A stretch of DNA of 64,000 nt from Achromobacter sp. HZ34 (GTDB lineage Bacteria > Pseudomonadota > Gammaproteobacteria > Burkholderiales > Burkholderiaceae_B), in the NCBI RefSeq assembly GCF_002209485.1, contig NZ_NJIX01000005.1, positions 310,001 to 374,000 on the forward strand, read 5' to 3'. Below are positions 8,819 through 18,732 of the stretch, in pieces (the first letter of the stretch is position 1; each line of letters starts with the position of its first letter). Both the position numbers and the translations under genes were made by a program. The notes beneath the pieces are model-generated. The model was not told the DNA's origin. It worked only from the letters and a program-made list of their open reading frames with translations, and ran no database searches.

Positions 8819-9808
8819 ATGGCCCATCTCGATCGTATGCTGCGCAGCAATATCAAACTGCGCCATCTGCAATTGCTGGTGGCGCTGGACCAGTTCCGTC
8901 ACCTGGGCCGCACATCGGAATTCCTGTCCGTCAGCCAGCCCGCCGTGTCGCGCATGCTGACGGAAATCGAGGCGATGCTGGGCCAGACACTATTCGTGCG
9001 ATCCACGCGCGGCACCGCACCCACGGCAGCGGGGATCGTGATGGTGCGTTTCGCCCGGTCGGTGCTCGCGCAGTACGACCGCACGCGCGACGAGATCGGC
9101 GCGCAGGAGAGCGGCGCGGCGGGCCGGGTGCGTATCGGCGCCATGAGCGTCGCACTGTCTCCGCTGCTGGCTGATGCGGTCGATATCTTGAAGGCTGAAT
9201 CCGCACGCGCTACCGTGCTGATCGAGACCGGCGATCTGACGGGGTTGCTGCCCAAGCTGCGCCTGGGCGAGACCGACCTCTTCGTCGGACGCCTGGAGCC
9301 AGGTTATGCCGCGCCGGACCTCACCACCGAAGCCCTTTATGCGGATCCCATGGTCGCGGTGATCGCGCCCGGCCATGCCCTGGCACGAAAGCGCAAGCTG
9401 CGTTGGGACGATATCGCCGAACTGCCCTGCGTCTTGCCGCCACCGTGGGCATCGCTAAGGGTGAAGCTGGAGCAGCAATTCCACCGGCACGGCGTGCAAC
9501 CGCCGGGTGATGTGATCGAATCGTCGTCCTACCAGGCGACGGTACTGTTCGTGCAGCGCCGTGGCGCTGTCGCCTTCCTGGCGGCCGGCACGGCCAGGGA
9601 TCTGGAGCGGGCGGGCGCCCTGCGGGTGCTGCCTCTCAGCGTCGATGTGGACCTGCCAAGCGTCGGCATCATCGCCCTTCGAGAGACCGTACCCACGGCA
9701 GTGACGGCACGCATGATGGACGCCCTGCGCAGCGCCGCGCGGGCCATGCAGCGGCGGCATGCAACGGCACATCGCCGTCATGCCGAGGGATCCTGCGATG
9801 CCAAGTGA
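8819..9808 (+). CDS. LysR-family transcriptional regulator (329 aa)
   Basis: N-terminal winged HTH (about residues 12-72, including RHLQLLVALDQFRHLGRTSEFL and SQPAVSRMLTEIEAMLG) and a periplasmic-binding-protein-like effector domain (about 100-305). This belongs to the GbpR/CbbR-like group that begins with LKLRHLQLL. The start at 8819 gives the usual length; longer in-frame extension runs through the promoter region. It is transcribed divergently from the Bug-dehydratase-aldolase operon, the standard arrangement for a LysR activator of that operon. The extreme C-terminus is His/Arg rich. Confidence 0.9.
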   Translation: MAHLDRMLRSNIKLRHLQLLVALDQFRHLGRTSEFLSVSQPAVSRMLTEIEAMLGQTLFVRSTRGTAPTAAGIVMVRFARSVLAQYDRTRDEIGAQESGAAGRVRIGAMSVALSPLLADAVDILKAESARATVLIETGDLTGLLPKLRLGETDLFVGRLEPGYAAPDLTTEALYADPMVAVIAPGHALARKRKLRWDDIAELPCVLPPPWASLRVKLEQQFHRHGVQPPGDVIESSSYQATVLFVQRRGAVAFLAAGTARDLERAGALRVLPLSVDVDLPSVGIIALRETVPTAVTARMMDALRSAARAMQRRHATAHRRHAEGSCDAK

Positions 9809-9865
9809 GCTCTGTTCTTTCCCAAGGAAGGAATAAAGTCAGAAACAAGGGCTTGCCGACCGGTT

Positions 9866-11422
9866 TCAATGCGCCGAGGACGCGTCTGCCCCGCCGCCGC
9901 CCTTGGCGGGCCGCGTGATCCAGATCAGCGGGATGATCATCAGGAAGATGATGGCCGAGACGAAGAAGATGTCGTTCAGGCCCATCATGGCCGCCTGGGC
10001 GTTGACGGTGGAATCGAACAGATTATTCGCAGCATTGGTGTCCAGGTGCAGCAGCGACCGGATCGTATCGATCTGGTGCGCGAACAGCGGATTGTCCGCA
10101 TTGGCCGCTTCGGTCAGGCGCTCGTGATGCAGGATGGTGCGATTGTTCCACACGGTGCCGGCGATGGACGTGCCCACCGCGCCGCAGAATACCCGCACGA
10201 AATTCGACAACCCCGCCGCGGCCGGCAGCTTGTGCGGGGGCTGTCCGGACAGGATGATGGCTGTCAACGGAATGAAGAACAGGGCCATCGGAATGCCTTG
10301 CAGCAGCGTCGGCACGATCAGGTGCCAGGTGTCGATTTCCAGCACGTAGTCGGAGCGCATGTAGAAGACTCCGGCGAAAATCAGGAACGCGACGGTGGCA
10401 AGGATGCGCGCATCCGACTTGGGCAAGAGCTTGCCCACCACCGGCGACAGCAGCAACGCGAAGATGCCCAGCGGCGCCAACATCATGCCGGCATCCACCG
10501 ACCGGTAGTTCAAGTACTCCTGCATCCATTGCGGCAACAACACCAGGTTGCCGAAAAAGACACCGTACGCCACCGAGATGGCGACCGTCCCGCCCAGGAA
10601 ATTGCGCTGTCCGAACAGGCGCAGGTCCACGATGGGATGTTCCTCCGTCAGCTCCCAGATCACGAAGAACACGAAGCTGACGGCGGCCGTGACACCCAGC
10701 CCGACGATGAGGCCGGAGTCGAACCAATCCAGGTCGCGCCCCTTGTCCAGCATGATCTGCAGAGCGCCCACCCAAGTGATCAGCAGCAGCAGGCCGACCA
10801 GATCGATAGGTAGCTTGCGCGTGACCGACTCGCGCTTGTTATAGATCTTCCAGCTGACCAGCGCCGCGAAAATCCCGACCGGAATATTGATGTAGAAGAT
10901 CCACGACCAGCTGTAGCGGTCCGTGATCCAGCCGCCCAGCGAAGGCCCCGCGATGGGGCCCACCGTCGCCGTCATGGCCCATAGCGCCAGCGCCATTGAA
11001 CTCTTCTCCTTGGGATAGGAGCCCAGCAATATGGCCTGCGACATCGGGATCAGCGGTCCTGCAACCACGCCTTGCAGCACACGGGCGAACAGCAGGATAG
11101 GCAGGGTAGGGGCGATGCCGCACAGGAACGACGCCAGCGTGAACAGTGCCACCGCGCCGACGAACAGCTTGATCTGCCCCAGTCTTTGCGTAAGCCAGCC
11201 CGTCAGGGGAATGGACACGGCATTGGCCGCGGCGAACACGGTGATCACCCACGTGCCTTCGTCCACGGAAACACCGAGGTTGCCCGAGATCGTCGGAATC
11301 GCCACATTGGCGATCGACGTATCCAGCACATTCATGAAAGTCGCCAACGCCACTGCGACAGTGGCGAGCACGAGTTCTCCGCCTTGCAGCGGCGGATAGG
11401 AGACGGGTTGTTGGGTGGCCAT
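9866..11422 (-). CDS. EmrB/QacA-type MFS drug efflux transporter, DHA2 family (518 aa)
   Basis: Fourteen-helix major facilitator of the DHA2 class in the inner membrane. Motif D1 (LDTSIANVAIPTISG near residues 33-47), motif A-like GWLTQRLGQ and motif C (WAMTATVGPIAGPSLGGWI) are clear. EmrB-type pumps export hydrophobic compounds, usually with an EmrA adaptor and TolC; neither gene is next to it. The start at 11422 gives a normal EmrB N-terminus; a longer open frame reaches back over the divergent FUSC promoter and was not used. The C-terminus is short and Gly/Ala rich. Confidence 0.93.
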   Translation of the reverse strand: MATQQPVSYPPLQGGELVLATVAVALATFMNVLDTSIANVAIPTISGNLGVSVDEGTWVITVFAAANAVSIPLTGWLTQRLGQIKLFVGAVALFTLASFLCGIAPTLPILLFARVLQGVVAGPLIPMSQAILLGSYPKEKSSMALALWAMTATVGPIAGPSLGGWITDRYSWSWIFYINIPVGIFAALVSWKIYNKRESVTRKLPIDLVGLLLLITWVGALQIMLDKGRDLDWFDSGLIVGLGVTAAVSFVFFVIWELTEEHPIVDLRLFGQRNFLGGTVAISVAYGVFFGNLVLLPQWMQEYLNYRSVDAGMMLAPLGIFALLLSPVVGKLLPKSDARILATVAFLIFAGVFYMRSDYVLEIDTWHLIVPTLLQGIPMALFFIPLTAIILSGQPPHKLPAAAGLSNFVRVFCGAVGTSIAGTVWNNRTILHHERLTEAANADNPLFAHQIDTIRSLLHLDTNAANNLFDSTVNAQAAMMGLNDIFFVSAIIFLMIIPLIWITRPAKGGGGADASSAH

Positions 11423-11567
11423 GGCTTCTGATAAATGCGCTGGACCGCATTGCGGCGCAGCAATCGACAGGCATAGCGTCGCATGAATGGCTGAATATGG
11501 CCTGAAGCCCCGCGCCGTGCCGCCGCAACGGCAGAGTATTCTTGCCCTACCTGAGGAGCGCGACAGC

Positions 11568-12854
<1,287 letters not shown>

Positions 12855-12919
12855 CTGGTGGGATGGACGTGTATCGCCCCCCAAGCCTAGAATGGCTCGC
12901 GCCTTCCCCCGGGGCGTAT

Positions 12920-12946
12920 GACAAGAATGACAAGAACGACAAGAAC
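12920..12946 (+). repeat. three 9-bp tandem repeats (gacaagaay) in leader
   Basis: Three adjacent copies of gacaagaa(t/c) lie in the 5' leader of the Bug gene at 12965, just upstream of its ribosome-binding site (GGAG 12955-12958). They are outside the coding region. No function is evident. Confidence 0.8.
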
Positions 12947-12964
12947 CATTATCTGGAGACTGAA

Positions 12965-14008
12965 ATGCCCACAGAAGCGACGAGCAATCGCGCCGCGGAT
13001 CGGCGCGTCCGCGCCGTTCAAACCGCAACCCGCCTGGCAGCCGCCCCCTTGGCTGCCACCATCCTGACCGCCACCTTCTTCACCCTGGCCTGGCGTCCCG
13101 CCGTGGCGCAGGACTGGCCCACCCATGCCATCACCATGGTCACGCCCCTGGCGGCCGGCAGCGCTGCCGACGTCGCCATCCGCGCGGTTACCGACAAGCT
13201 GGCCGAACGGCTGGGCCAGGCCATCGTGGTGGACAACCCGACCGGCGCGTCCGGCACCATAGGCGCCGACCGCGTCGCGCGTTCGCCCGCCGACGGCTAC
13301 ACCCTGTGCGGCTGCAACAACACCATCCTGGGCGTGCTGCCGAACCTGCGCAAAGTGCCGTACGACCCGGTCAAGAGCTTCCGCCCCATAGGCATGGTCG
13401 CCGTGCTGCCCACGCTGCTGCTGGTCAATCCCGCCCTGCCCATACACAACACGCAGGAACTGCTCGCGTACGTGAAGGCCCACCCCGGCCAGTTGAAGTA
13501 TTCGTCCGGGGGCGTGGGCAGTCCGCAGGACATCGCCATGACCATGTTCGAGTCGGGCGCCGGCGTGCAGATGCAGCATATTCCCTACAAGGGCGCCAGC
13601 CAGGCCGCCGTCGGGCTGGCAGCCGGCGAGGTGGACACCATGTTCTGCGCCATCGGCACGGTGCTGCCCCTGGTCAAGTCCGGCAAGCTGCGCGCCATCG
13701 CGGTGGCGGGCGCCCAGCGCACGCCGCTGATGCCCGACCTGCCCACGGTCGCCGAGTCCGGCGTCCCTGGCTACGACTACGCGTCGTGGATAGGCATCGT
13801 GGCGCCGAAAGGCGTCTCGGACACGGTCGTGGGCAAGGTCAGCACGGCGCTGCAGGCGCTGCTGCATGACCCCGCCACGCTCAAGCGCTTTGCCGACCAG
13901 GGCATAGACCCGATGTACATGGGCCCTGCCGACATGGGCCGCTACATGGCGCAGGACTATGAACGCATGGCCAAGGTGATCAAGGACTCGCACATGGCCG
14001 CGCAATAG
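12965..14008 (+). CDS. Bug/TctC-family periplasmic solute-binding protein (347 aa)
   Basis: Bug receptor with a long N-region before its hydrophobic signal segment (signal cleavage near ...AVAQ at about residue 49). The family landmarks are present, although the usual PPGG motif reads TPLAAGSAADVA; VVDNPTGASG and MQHIPYKGASQ are standard. GGAG at 12955-12958 supports the ATG at 12965; an internal Met start would cut into the signal peptide. It is not in an obvious catabolic operon: the FUSC gene is 110 bp upstream and an ABC exporter converges from downstream, so its ligand cannot be guessed. Confidence 0.9.
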   Translation: MPTEATSNRAADRRVRAVQTATRLAAAPLAATILTATFFTLAWRPAVAQDWPTHAITMVTPLAAGSAADVAIRAVTDKLAERLGQAIVVDNPTGASGTIGADRVARSPADGYTLCGCNNTILGVLPNLRKVPYDPVKSFRPIGMVAVLPTLLLVNPALPIHNTQELLAYVKAHPGQLKYSSGGVGSPQDIAMTMFESGAGVQMQHIPYKGASQAAVGLAAGEVDTMFCAIGTVLPLVKSGKLRAIAVAGAQRTPLMPDLPTVAESGVPGYDYASWIGIVAPKGVSDTVVGKVSTALQALLHDPATLKRFADQGIDPMYMGPADMGRYMAQDYERMAKVIKDSHMAAQ

Positions 14009-14223
14009 CGACGGCCGCGCCTACCCCGTGCGCCGTGCCAGCCCGGCAGGCTGCGCGGGGCCCGTCATCACCGGCCGGGACGGCGCAGCGCCGTTCCCTT
14101 CGGCGCGCACGCAGCGCGATACGAAGCAACGCGGCATCGAAGCCGCGGCGCCCCTTTTTCAGGGATCCGGCCCTCCGGGTCCAGGCTCCGGCGTCCGGAC
14201 ATCCGGGGCCCGGCCATCAAGTG

Positions 14224-16044
14224 CTACTCCGCCGCGACGTCCAGCGACTGCGTCAGCGACAAGGCCTGCCGTTCGAACAGGTTGCGGTAGACGCCGCCGG
14301 GCCGCTGTATCAGCACATCGTGCGTACCTTCCTCGATGACGTGGCCCTTTTCCAGCACGATCAGGCGATCGAGCGCGCGCACCGTCGACAGCCGATGCGC
14401 GATGACCAGGGTCGTGCGGCCGACCATCAGCCTTTCCATCGCCTGCTGGATCAGCATCTCGCTCTCGCTGTCCAGGCTGGACGTGGCCTCGTCCAGGATC
14501 AGGATGGGCGCATTCGCCAGGAAAGCCCGCGCGATGGCGACGCGCTGGCGCTCGCCGCCCGACAGCTTGACGCCCCGCTCGCCCACCAGCGTTTCATAGC
14601 CGCGCGGCAACTGCTCGATGAACTCGTGCGCATTGGCCAGCCGCGCGGCCGCTTCGATTTCCTCTTGCGAGGCGTCGGGCCGCGCATAGGCAATATTCTC
14701 TGCCAGCGAACGGTGGAACAGCACCGGGTCCTGCATCACGATCGCAATCTGCGCCCGCAGCGACGACTGCTGCACCTGCGCGATGTCCTGTCCGTCGATG
14801 CTGATGCTGCCCTTGTTCACATCATGCATGCGCTGGATCAGCTTGATCAGCGTGGTCTTGCCGGACCCCGAGTGTCCCACCAGGCCGATGCGCTCACCCG
14901 GCGCGATATGCAGGGAAAAGTCCTTGTACAAGGGCGTCAGGTGGCCGCCGTACTGGAAGGTCACGCCATCGAAACGGATGTCGCCCTTGGTGATGGCGAT
15001 GGGCCGTGCGCCGGGACGGTCCTCGATACCCAGCGGCTGCCGTTCCAGCCCCACCAGTTCCTCCATGTCGTTGACCGAACGCTGCAGATTGCGCACATGC
15101 ATGCCGACTTCGCGCATATAACCGTGCAGGATGAAGTACATGGTCAAGGCAAAGGTGATGTCGCCCGCGCTGGCGCGCTGATCGGCCCACAGCAGCAGGG
15201 CCGCCCCCACGATAGCCGTGCGCATCAGGACCAGCAGCGCTCCTTGCAGGCCGCCATTGATGGTGCCCCGTATCCATCCCCGGTAAGTGCGGTCGCGCCA
15301 TTTCGTCAGGACACGCCCCAGCCGCCGTTCTTCGCGCGACTCGGCGCCGAAGGCCTTGACCACGGCGTTGCAGCTGACCGCGTCGGCCAGCGCGCCGCCC
15401 ATGCGCGTGTCCCAGGAATTGGCCAGCCGCGCGGCCGGCGCCACATACAGCAGGGACAGGGAAACGATGACGACCAGGTAGATCAAGGCGCCCCCACCCA
15501 CCAGCAAGCCCATCACGGGCCAGTGCCAGCCAAGCAGCAGGGCCGCTCCGATCAGCATGGTCAGCGATGGCAGCAGCGCAACCAGCAGGGTGTCATTGAG
15601 CAGGTCCAGCGCCCAGATGCCGCGCGTGATCTTGCGCACCGTCGAACCGGCGAAGGTGTTCGCATGCCAGTCGCTGGAAAAGCGTTGCACCCGATGAAAG
15701 GCCTTCGCACAGATATGGTTCATCATGCGCACGGTGAGCGCGGAGATCACGCCATAGGACAGCTGGCGCAGCACGGTGCCGATCACACCCGCGACGATCA
15801 GCATGACGAAGGCCGCCACCGCCGCCTGCCAGATGCCGGCATTGGCCGCCGGGCCCGACGTCACCGCGTCGATCAGGCGGCCGGCGAACAGCGGCGTGAC
15901 CACGTCCGCCAGCGCGCCGCCCAGCACCAGGAAAATGATGAGGGCGATGCGGCGCGGCTGCTGGCGCCAATGGCGGAAGGTGTAGTTGAGGACATCCTTG
16001 AAGACCTGTCCTCGCATGTCGATGCGCTTGCGTTTCAATGCCAT
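14224..16044 (-). CDS. ABC exporter, fused permease and ATPase (606 aa)
   Basis: Type IV (MsbA-like) half-transporter: six predicted membrane helices in about residues 20-320, then a nucleotide-binding domain. Walker A (GHSGSGKTT, about 393-401), signature LSGGERQ (about 497), Walker B (ILILDEATSSLDSE) and the H-loop (VIAHRLSTV) are intact, so the ATPase should be active as a homodimer or heterodimer. The substrate is unknown; lipids, peptides or drugs are all possible. It stands alone, converging with the Bug gene at its 3' end and divergent from the RraA-like gene. Confidence 0.92.
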   Translation of the reverse strand: MALKRKRIDMRGQVFKDVLNYTFRHWRQQPRRIALIIFLVLGGALADVVTPLFAGRLIDAVTSGPAANAGIWQAAVAAFVMLIVAGVIGTVLRQLSYGVISALTVRMMNHICAKAFHRVQRFSSDWHANTFAGSTVRKITRGIWALDLLNDTLLVALLPSLTMLIGAALLLGWHWPVMGLLVGGGALIYLVVIVSLSLLYVAPAARLANSWDTRMGGALADAVSCNAVVKAFGAESREERRLGRVLTKWRDRTYRGWIRGTINGGLQGALLVLMRTAIVGAALLLWADQRASAGDITFALTMYFILHGYMREVGMHVRNLQRSVNDMEELVGLERQPLGIEDRPGARPIAITKGDIRFDGVTFQYGGHLTPLYKDFSLHIAPGERIGLVGHSGSGKTTLIKLIQRMHDVNKGSISIDGQDIAQVQQSSLRAQIAIVMQDPVLFHRSLAENIAYARPDASQEEIEAAARLANAHEFIEQLPRGYETLVGERGVKLSGGERQRVAIARAFLANAPILILDEATSSLDSESEMLIQQAMERLMVGRTTLVIAHRLSTVRALDRLIVLEKGHVIEEGTHDVLIQRPGGVYRNLFERQALSLTQSLDVAAE

Positions 16045-16255
16045 GGGATAAATAGGTAGATCAGAAGCCCAGGTCGCTCGGTCCTGGGGAAACTCTGCGC
16101 GATGGCAGAGGGGGTCGGGGCGGAAATTCTTTGAGTTTAGCGATCTCAGGCAACGTCGATTCGACCTGTTCGCATGTCGAATCGATGCGTTCGCTCGTCA
16201 CTTTATCCGAAACGGCAAACAAACGTTGACCTGTGCTCACTGCCGCCCTACTTTC

Positions 16256-16263
16256 TGTATACA
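16256..16263. promoter_or_regulatory. palindrome TGTATACA in RraA-like gene promoter
   Basis: A perfect 8-bp palindrome TGTATACA lies 48 bp upstream of the RraA-like start. It resembles half-site arrangements bound by GntR-family regulators, but no GntR gene is adjacent. It could equally include a -10 element (TATACA). Confidence 0.25.
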
Positions 16264-16311
16264 CAAAAGAACGCAACACGGAAACATCCCTCTTCACGGC
16301 AAGGTAACCCT

Positions 16312-17001
16312 ATGAGCATCGCCATCATTGAAGCCCTGCGCGGCATCGATACGCCCACCGTCTGCAACGCCATGATCGTCATGGACCCGACGCTGCGGGG
16401 CAAGAACTACACCCTGGATACGGTCATCGCCGCCAATCCCGGCCTGCCGCCCTTTACCGGCTACGCCTTGACCGCGAAGATCATTTCCTCGCAGCCTTGC
16501 ACCGACAGCCACGAAGTGATGATGCAGCGTCGCTTCGCCTATTACAAATATCTGGCCGCCGCTGGACGCCCCACCGTGATGGTCATGCAGGACTGCGGCA
16601 GCCGGCGTGGCGTCGGCTCGATCTGGGGCGAGATCAATGCTTCGCTGCACAAGGCCATGGGCGTGGCCGGCGTGGTGACCGATGGCGCGATACGCGATCT
16701 GGATACCTTGCCGGAGGGCTACCAGCTGCTGGGCGGCAACGTCACGCCGGGTTCCGGCTTCGCCCACCTGATCGACTTCGATACGCCGGTCAGCGTGTTC
16801 GGGCTGCCGGTGCGGCCGGGCGACCTGGTCCATGCCGACCGGCACGGCTGCGTGGTCATCCGCGCCGACCTCATCGATCGGCTGCCCGCCGCCATCGCGC
16901 GCGTGCAGCAGCGCGAAACGACCCTGCTGGGTGTGCTCAACGGGCCGGACTTCGACTATGACAAGCTGGTGCAGGCCTGGCATCAGTTCGAGGTGAAATA
17001 G
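16312..17001 (+). CDS. RraA-family protein, probable HMG/CHA-type aldolase or decarboxylase (229 aa)
   Basis: RraA-like fold family, which includes RNase E inhibitors and the metal-dependent 4-hydroxy-4-methyl-2-oxoglutarate / oxaloacetate lyases. The core motif GVAGVVTDGAIRDLD carries the Arg-Asp pair that in the lyases binds substrate and metal. At 229 aa it is longer than E. coli RraA (161 aa), which favours a metabolic lyase. The start at 16312 has AAGG 7 nt upstream and opens on MSIAIIEALRGIDTPTVCNA; upstream extension is non-conserved in look. It is monocistronic in appearance. Confidence 0.82.
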   Translation: MSIAIIEALRGIDTPTVCNAMIVMDPTLRGKNYTLDTVIAANPGLPPFTGYALTAKIISSQPCTDSHEVMMQRRFAYYKYLAAAGRPTVMVMQDCGSRRGVGSIWGEINASLHKAMGVAGVVTDGAIRDLDTLPEGYQLLGGNVTPGSGFAHLIDFDTPVSVFGLPVRPGDLVHADRHGCVVIRADLIDRLPAAIARVQQRETTLLGVLNGPDFDYDKLVQAWHQFEVK

Positions 17002-17240
17002 GCTTCGATCGCGGCGCGGACGGGCGCCCGCCGCCTGCATGACAGCAATGGCCAGACGCTTCATTTCGGAAGTGCCTGGCCATTGTTGCGTCCAGGACAA
17101 CACCGCGAGCCCTTCCCAATGGCTTCCTGCAGTGCCGGTGGACACCTACGATGCGTTCGTTGCACATCGCTCTCGCGGCGTGCACCCACCATCCCAGGTC
17201 AGGCCGGTCGTCGGCCACCTCGACCCGTAAGGAGCCTCAC

Positions 17241-17996
17241 ATGAAAATCCTCGTCATCGGCGGTACCGGCCTGATCGGCTCGAAACTCGTTGCCATCCTC
17301 AACGCGCGCGGCCATCAAGCCATCGCCGCTTCGCCCAATACGGGCGTCAACACGATTACAGGCGCGGGCCTGGCCGAAGCGCTGGAAGGTGTGCAGGTGG
17401 TGGTGGACGTCGCCAATTCCCCGTCCTTCGCGGACGACGCCGTGCTGGAATTCTTCCAGACCTCCGGCCGCAACCTGATCGCGGCGGAGAAGGCCGCGGA
17501 CGTACGCCACCACGTCGCGCTGTCGGTGGTCGGTACGGATCGCCTGGCGCAAAGCGGCTACTTCCGCGGCAAGATCGCTCAGGAAAAGTTGATCCGTGAA
17601 GGCGGCATCCCCTACACCATCGTCCACTCGACCCAGTTCTTCGAGTTCCTGGGCGGCATCGTGCAATCCGGCACCGAAGGCGATGTGGTACGCCTGCCGG
17701 CCGCCAACGTGCAGGCCATCGCGTCCGATGACGTGGCGCAGGCCGTGGCCGACGCTACGCTGGCCGCGCCTGTCAACGGCATCGTCGAGATCGCTGGTCC
17801 CGGCAAGGAACCCATGGCGGCGCTGGTGCAGCGCTATCTGAAGGCCACCGGCGACACGCGCAAAGTGGTCGCCGACAAACAGACCCGCTACTTCGGCGCC
17901 GTGCTGGACGACGACACGCTGACGCCGGGCGCCAACGCGCACCTGGGGAAGATCGCCTTCGAGGAATGGTTCCGGCAGTCCGGACAGCGTCCGTAA
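17241..17996 (+). CDS. NmrA-like / atypical SDR NAD(P)-binding protein (251 aa)
   Basis: Atypical short-chain dehydrogenase fold with the N-terminal dinucleotide motif GGTGLIGS (residues 8-15). It has no convincing YxxxK catalytic pair, as in NmrA/SDR_a5-type proteins that sense redox or act as reductases. AAGGAG lies 6-7 nt before the ATG. The secreted cupin gene follows after 28 bp, so the two are probably co-transcribed. The function is otherwise unknown. Confidence 0.85.
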   Translation: MKILVIGGTGLIGSKLVAILNARGHQAIAASPNTGVNTITGAGLAEALEGVQVVVDVANSPSFADDAVLEFFQTSGRNLIAAEKAADVRHHVALSVVGTDRLAQSGYFRGKIAQEKLIREGGIPYTIVHSTQFFEFLGGIVQSGTEGDVVRLPAANVQAIASDDVAQAVADATLAAPVNGIVEIAGPGKEPMAALVQRYLKATGDTRKVVADKQTRYFGAVLDDDTLTPGANAHLGKIAFEEWFRQSGQRP

Positions 17997-18024
17997 ATCC
18001 GTTGCCAAAGACAGGAAGCCAATC

Positions 18025-18486
18025 ATGAAAAACCGCACTTTCCTTTCGGCCGCCGCCGTCGCCGGCGCGCTGTTGGGCACGGGCCAGCTACCGGCCCATG
18101 CCGCCCCGCCGGCGCCTCACGCTGGCCACGGTGCCCCGACGGCACCGACGTCCGCGCCTGAACCCATCGTCACGCCGCTGATGTCCAAGGACTTGCCCGA
18201 CATCCCGGGCAAGGAAGGCCTGGCCCTGCTGGTGCAATATCCGCCGGGCGGCGCGGATCCCGTGCATCGCCATGACGCCGACGCGTTCGTCTACGTGCTC
18301 GAAGGCAGCATCGTCATGCAGGTACGGGGCGGCCCGGAAGTTACCTTGAAGCCGGGCGAGATGTTCTACGAAGGTCCCAACGACATCCATACCGTGGGCC
18401 GCAACGCCAGCCAGACCGAACCCGCCAAGTTCATGGTCGTCCTGGTAAAAACCAAAGGCGTTCCCCCGGTGCTGCCGCCGAAGTGA
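18025..18486 (+). CDS. exported cupin-domain protein (153 aa)
   Basis: Signal peptide of about 26 residues (MKNRTFLSAAAVAGALLG... cut near AHA) followed by a His/Pro-rich spacer and a single cupin barrel (about 55-145). The cupin metal motif is visible: PVHRHDADAFVYVLEG with two His and a downstream Glu, then PGEMFYEGPNDIHTV with the second-motif His. It is periplasmic. Small secreted cupins of this kind are usually uncharacterised. It is probably in an operon with the upstream NmrA-like gene. Confidence 0.85.
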   Translation: MKNRTFLSAAAVAGALLGTGQLPAHAAPPAPHAGHGAPTAPTSAPEPIVTPLMSKDLPDIPGKEGLALLVQYPPGGADPVHRHDADAFVYVLEGSIVMQVRGGPEVTLKPGEMFYEGPNDIHTVGRNASQTEPAKFMVVLVKTKGVPPVLPPK

Positions 18487-18492
18487 TCATCG

Positions 18493-18732
18493 TCATGCAA
18501 CCATCGGCGCGCGCGCATAGCGCTTGCGGATAGCGGCATTGAGCGAATCCAGGCAGACGCGCCCGACGGCGGCAGACAGCCTTCCCGACAAAAGCAGCAA
18601 GGGCCCGCTGAACAGATCGGCCAGCGTCGTGTCCTGCAGGGAGTAGGCAATATTGAAGTGATGCATCATCACCAACAGGATGGCGACGCCACGCAGCGTA
18701 TCGATGCTGGGGTTGCGGACCCACGTCTTCAC
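18493..18732 (-). pseudogene. acyltransferase-3 (OafA/YrhL type) remnant, 79 codons
   Basis: The N-terminal part (NPSIDTLRGVAILLVMMHHFNIAYS) is the characteristic start of membrane acyltransferase-3 proteins, which are normally 350 aa or more. After about 35 residues it passes directly into a short Arg-rich tail and stops, so the ten-helix body is missing, probably by internal deletion. The frame opens with GTG at 18732, which overlaps the TGA of the class D beta-lactamase gene (GTGA), so it would be translationally coupled to that gene if expressed. Activity is not expected. Confidence 0.65.

Noticed and set aside
14035-16059. Plus-strand open frame opposite the ABC exporter
   Set aside because: The minus-strand exporter has all ABC motifs; the plus frame has Gln/Arg/His-rich shadow composition.
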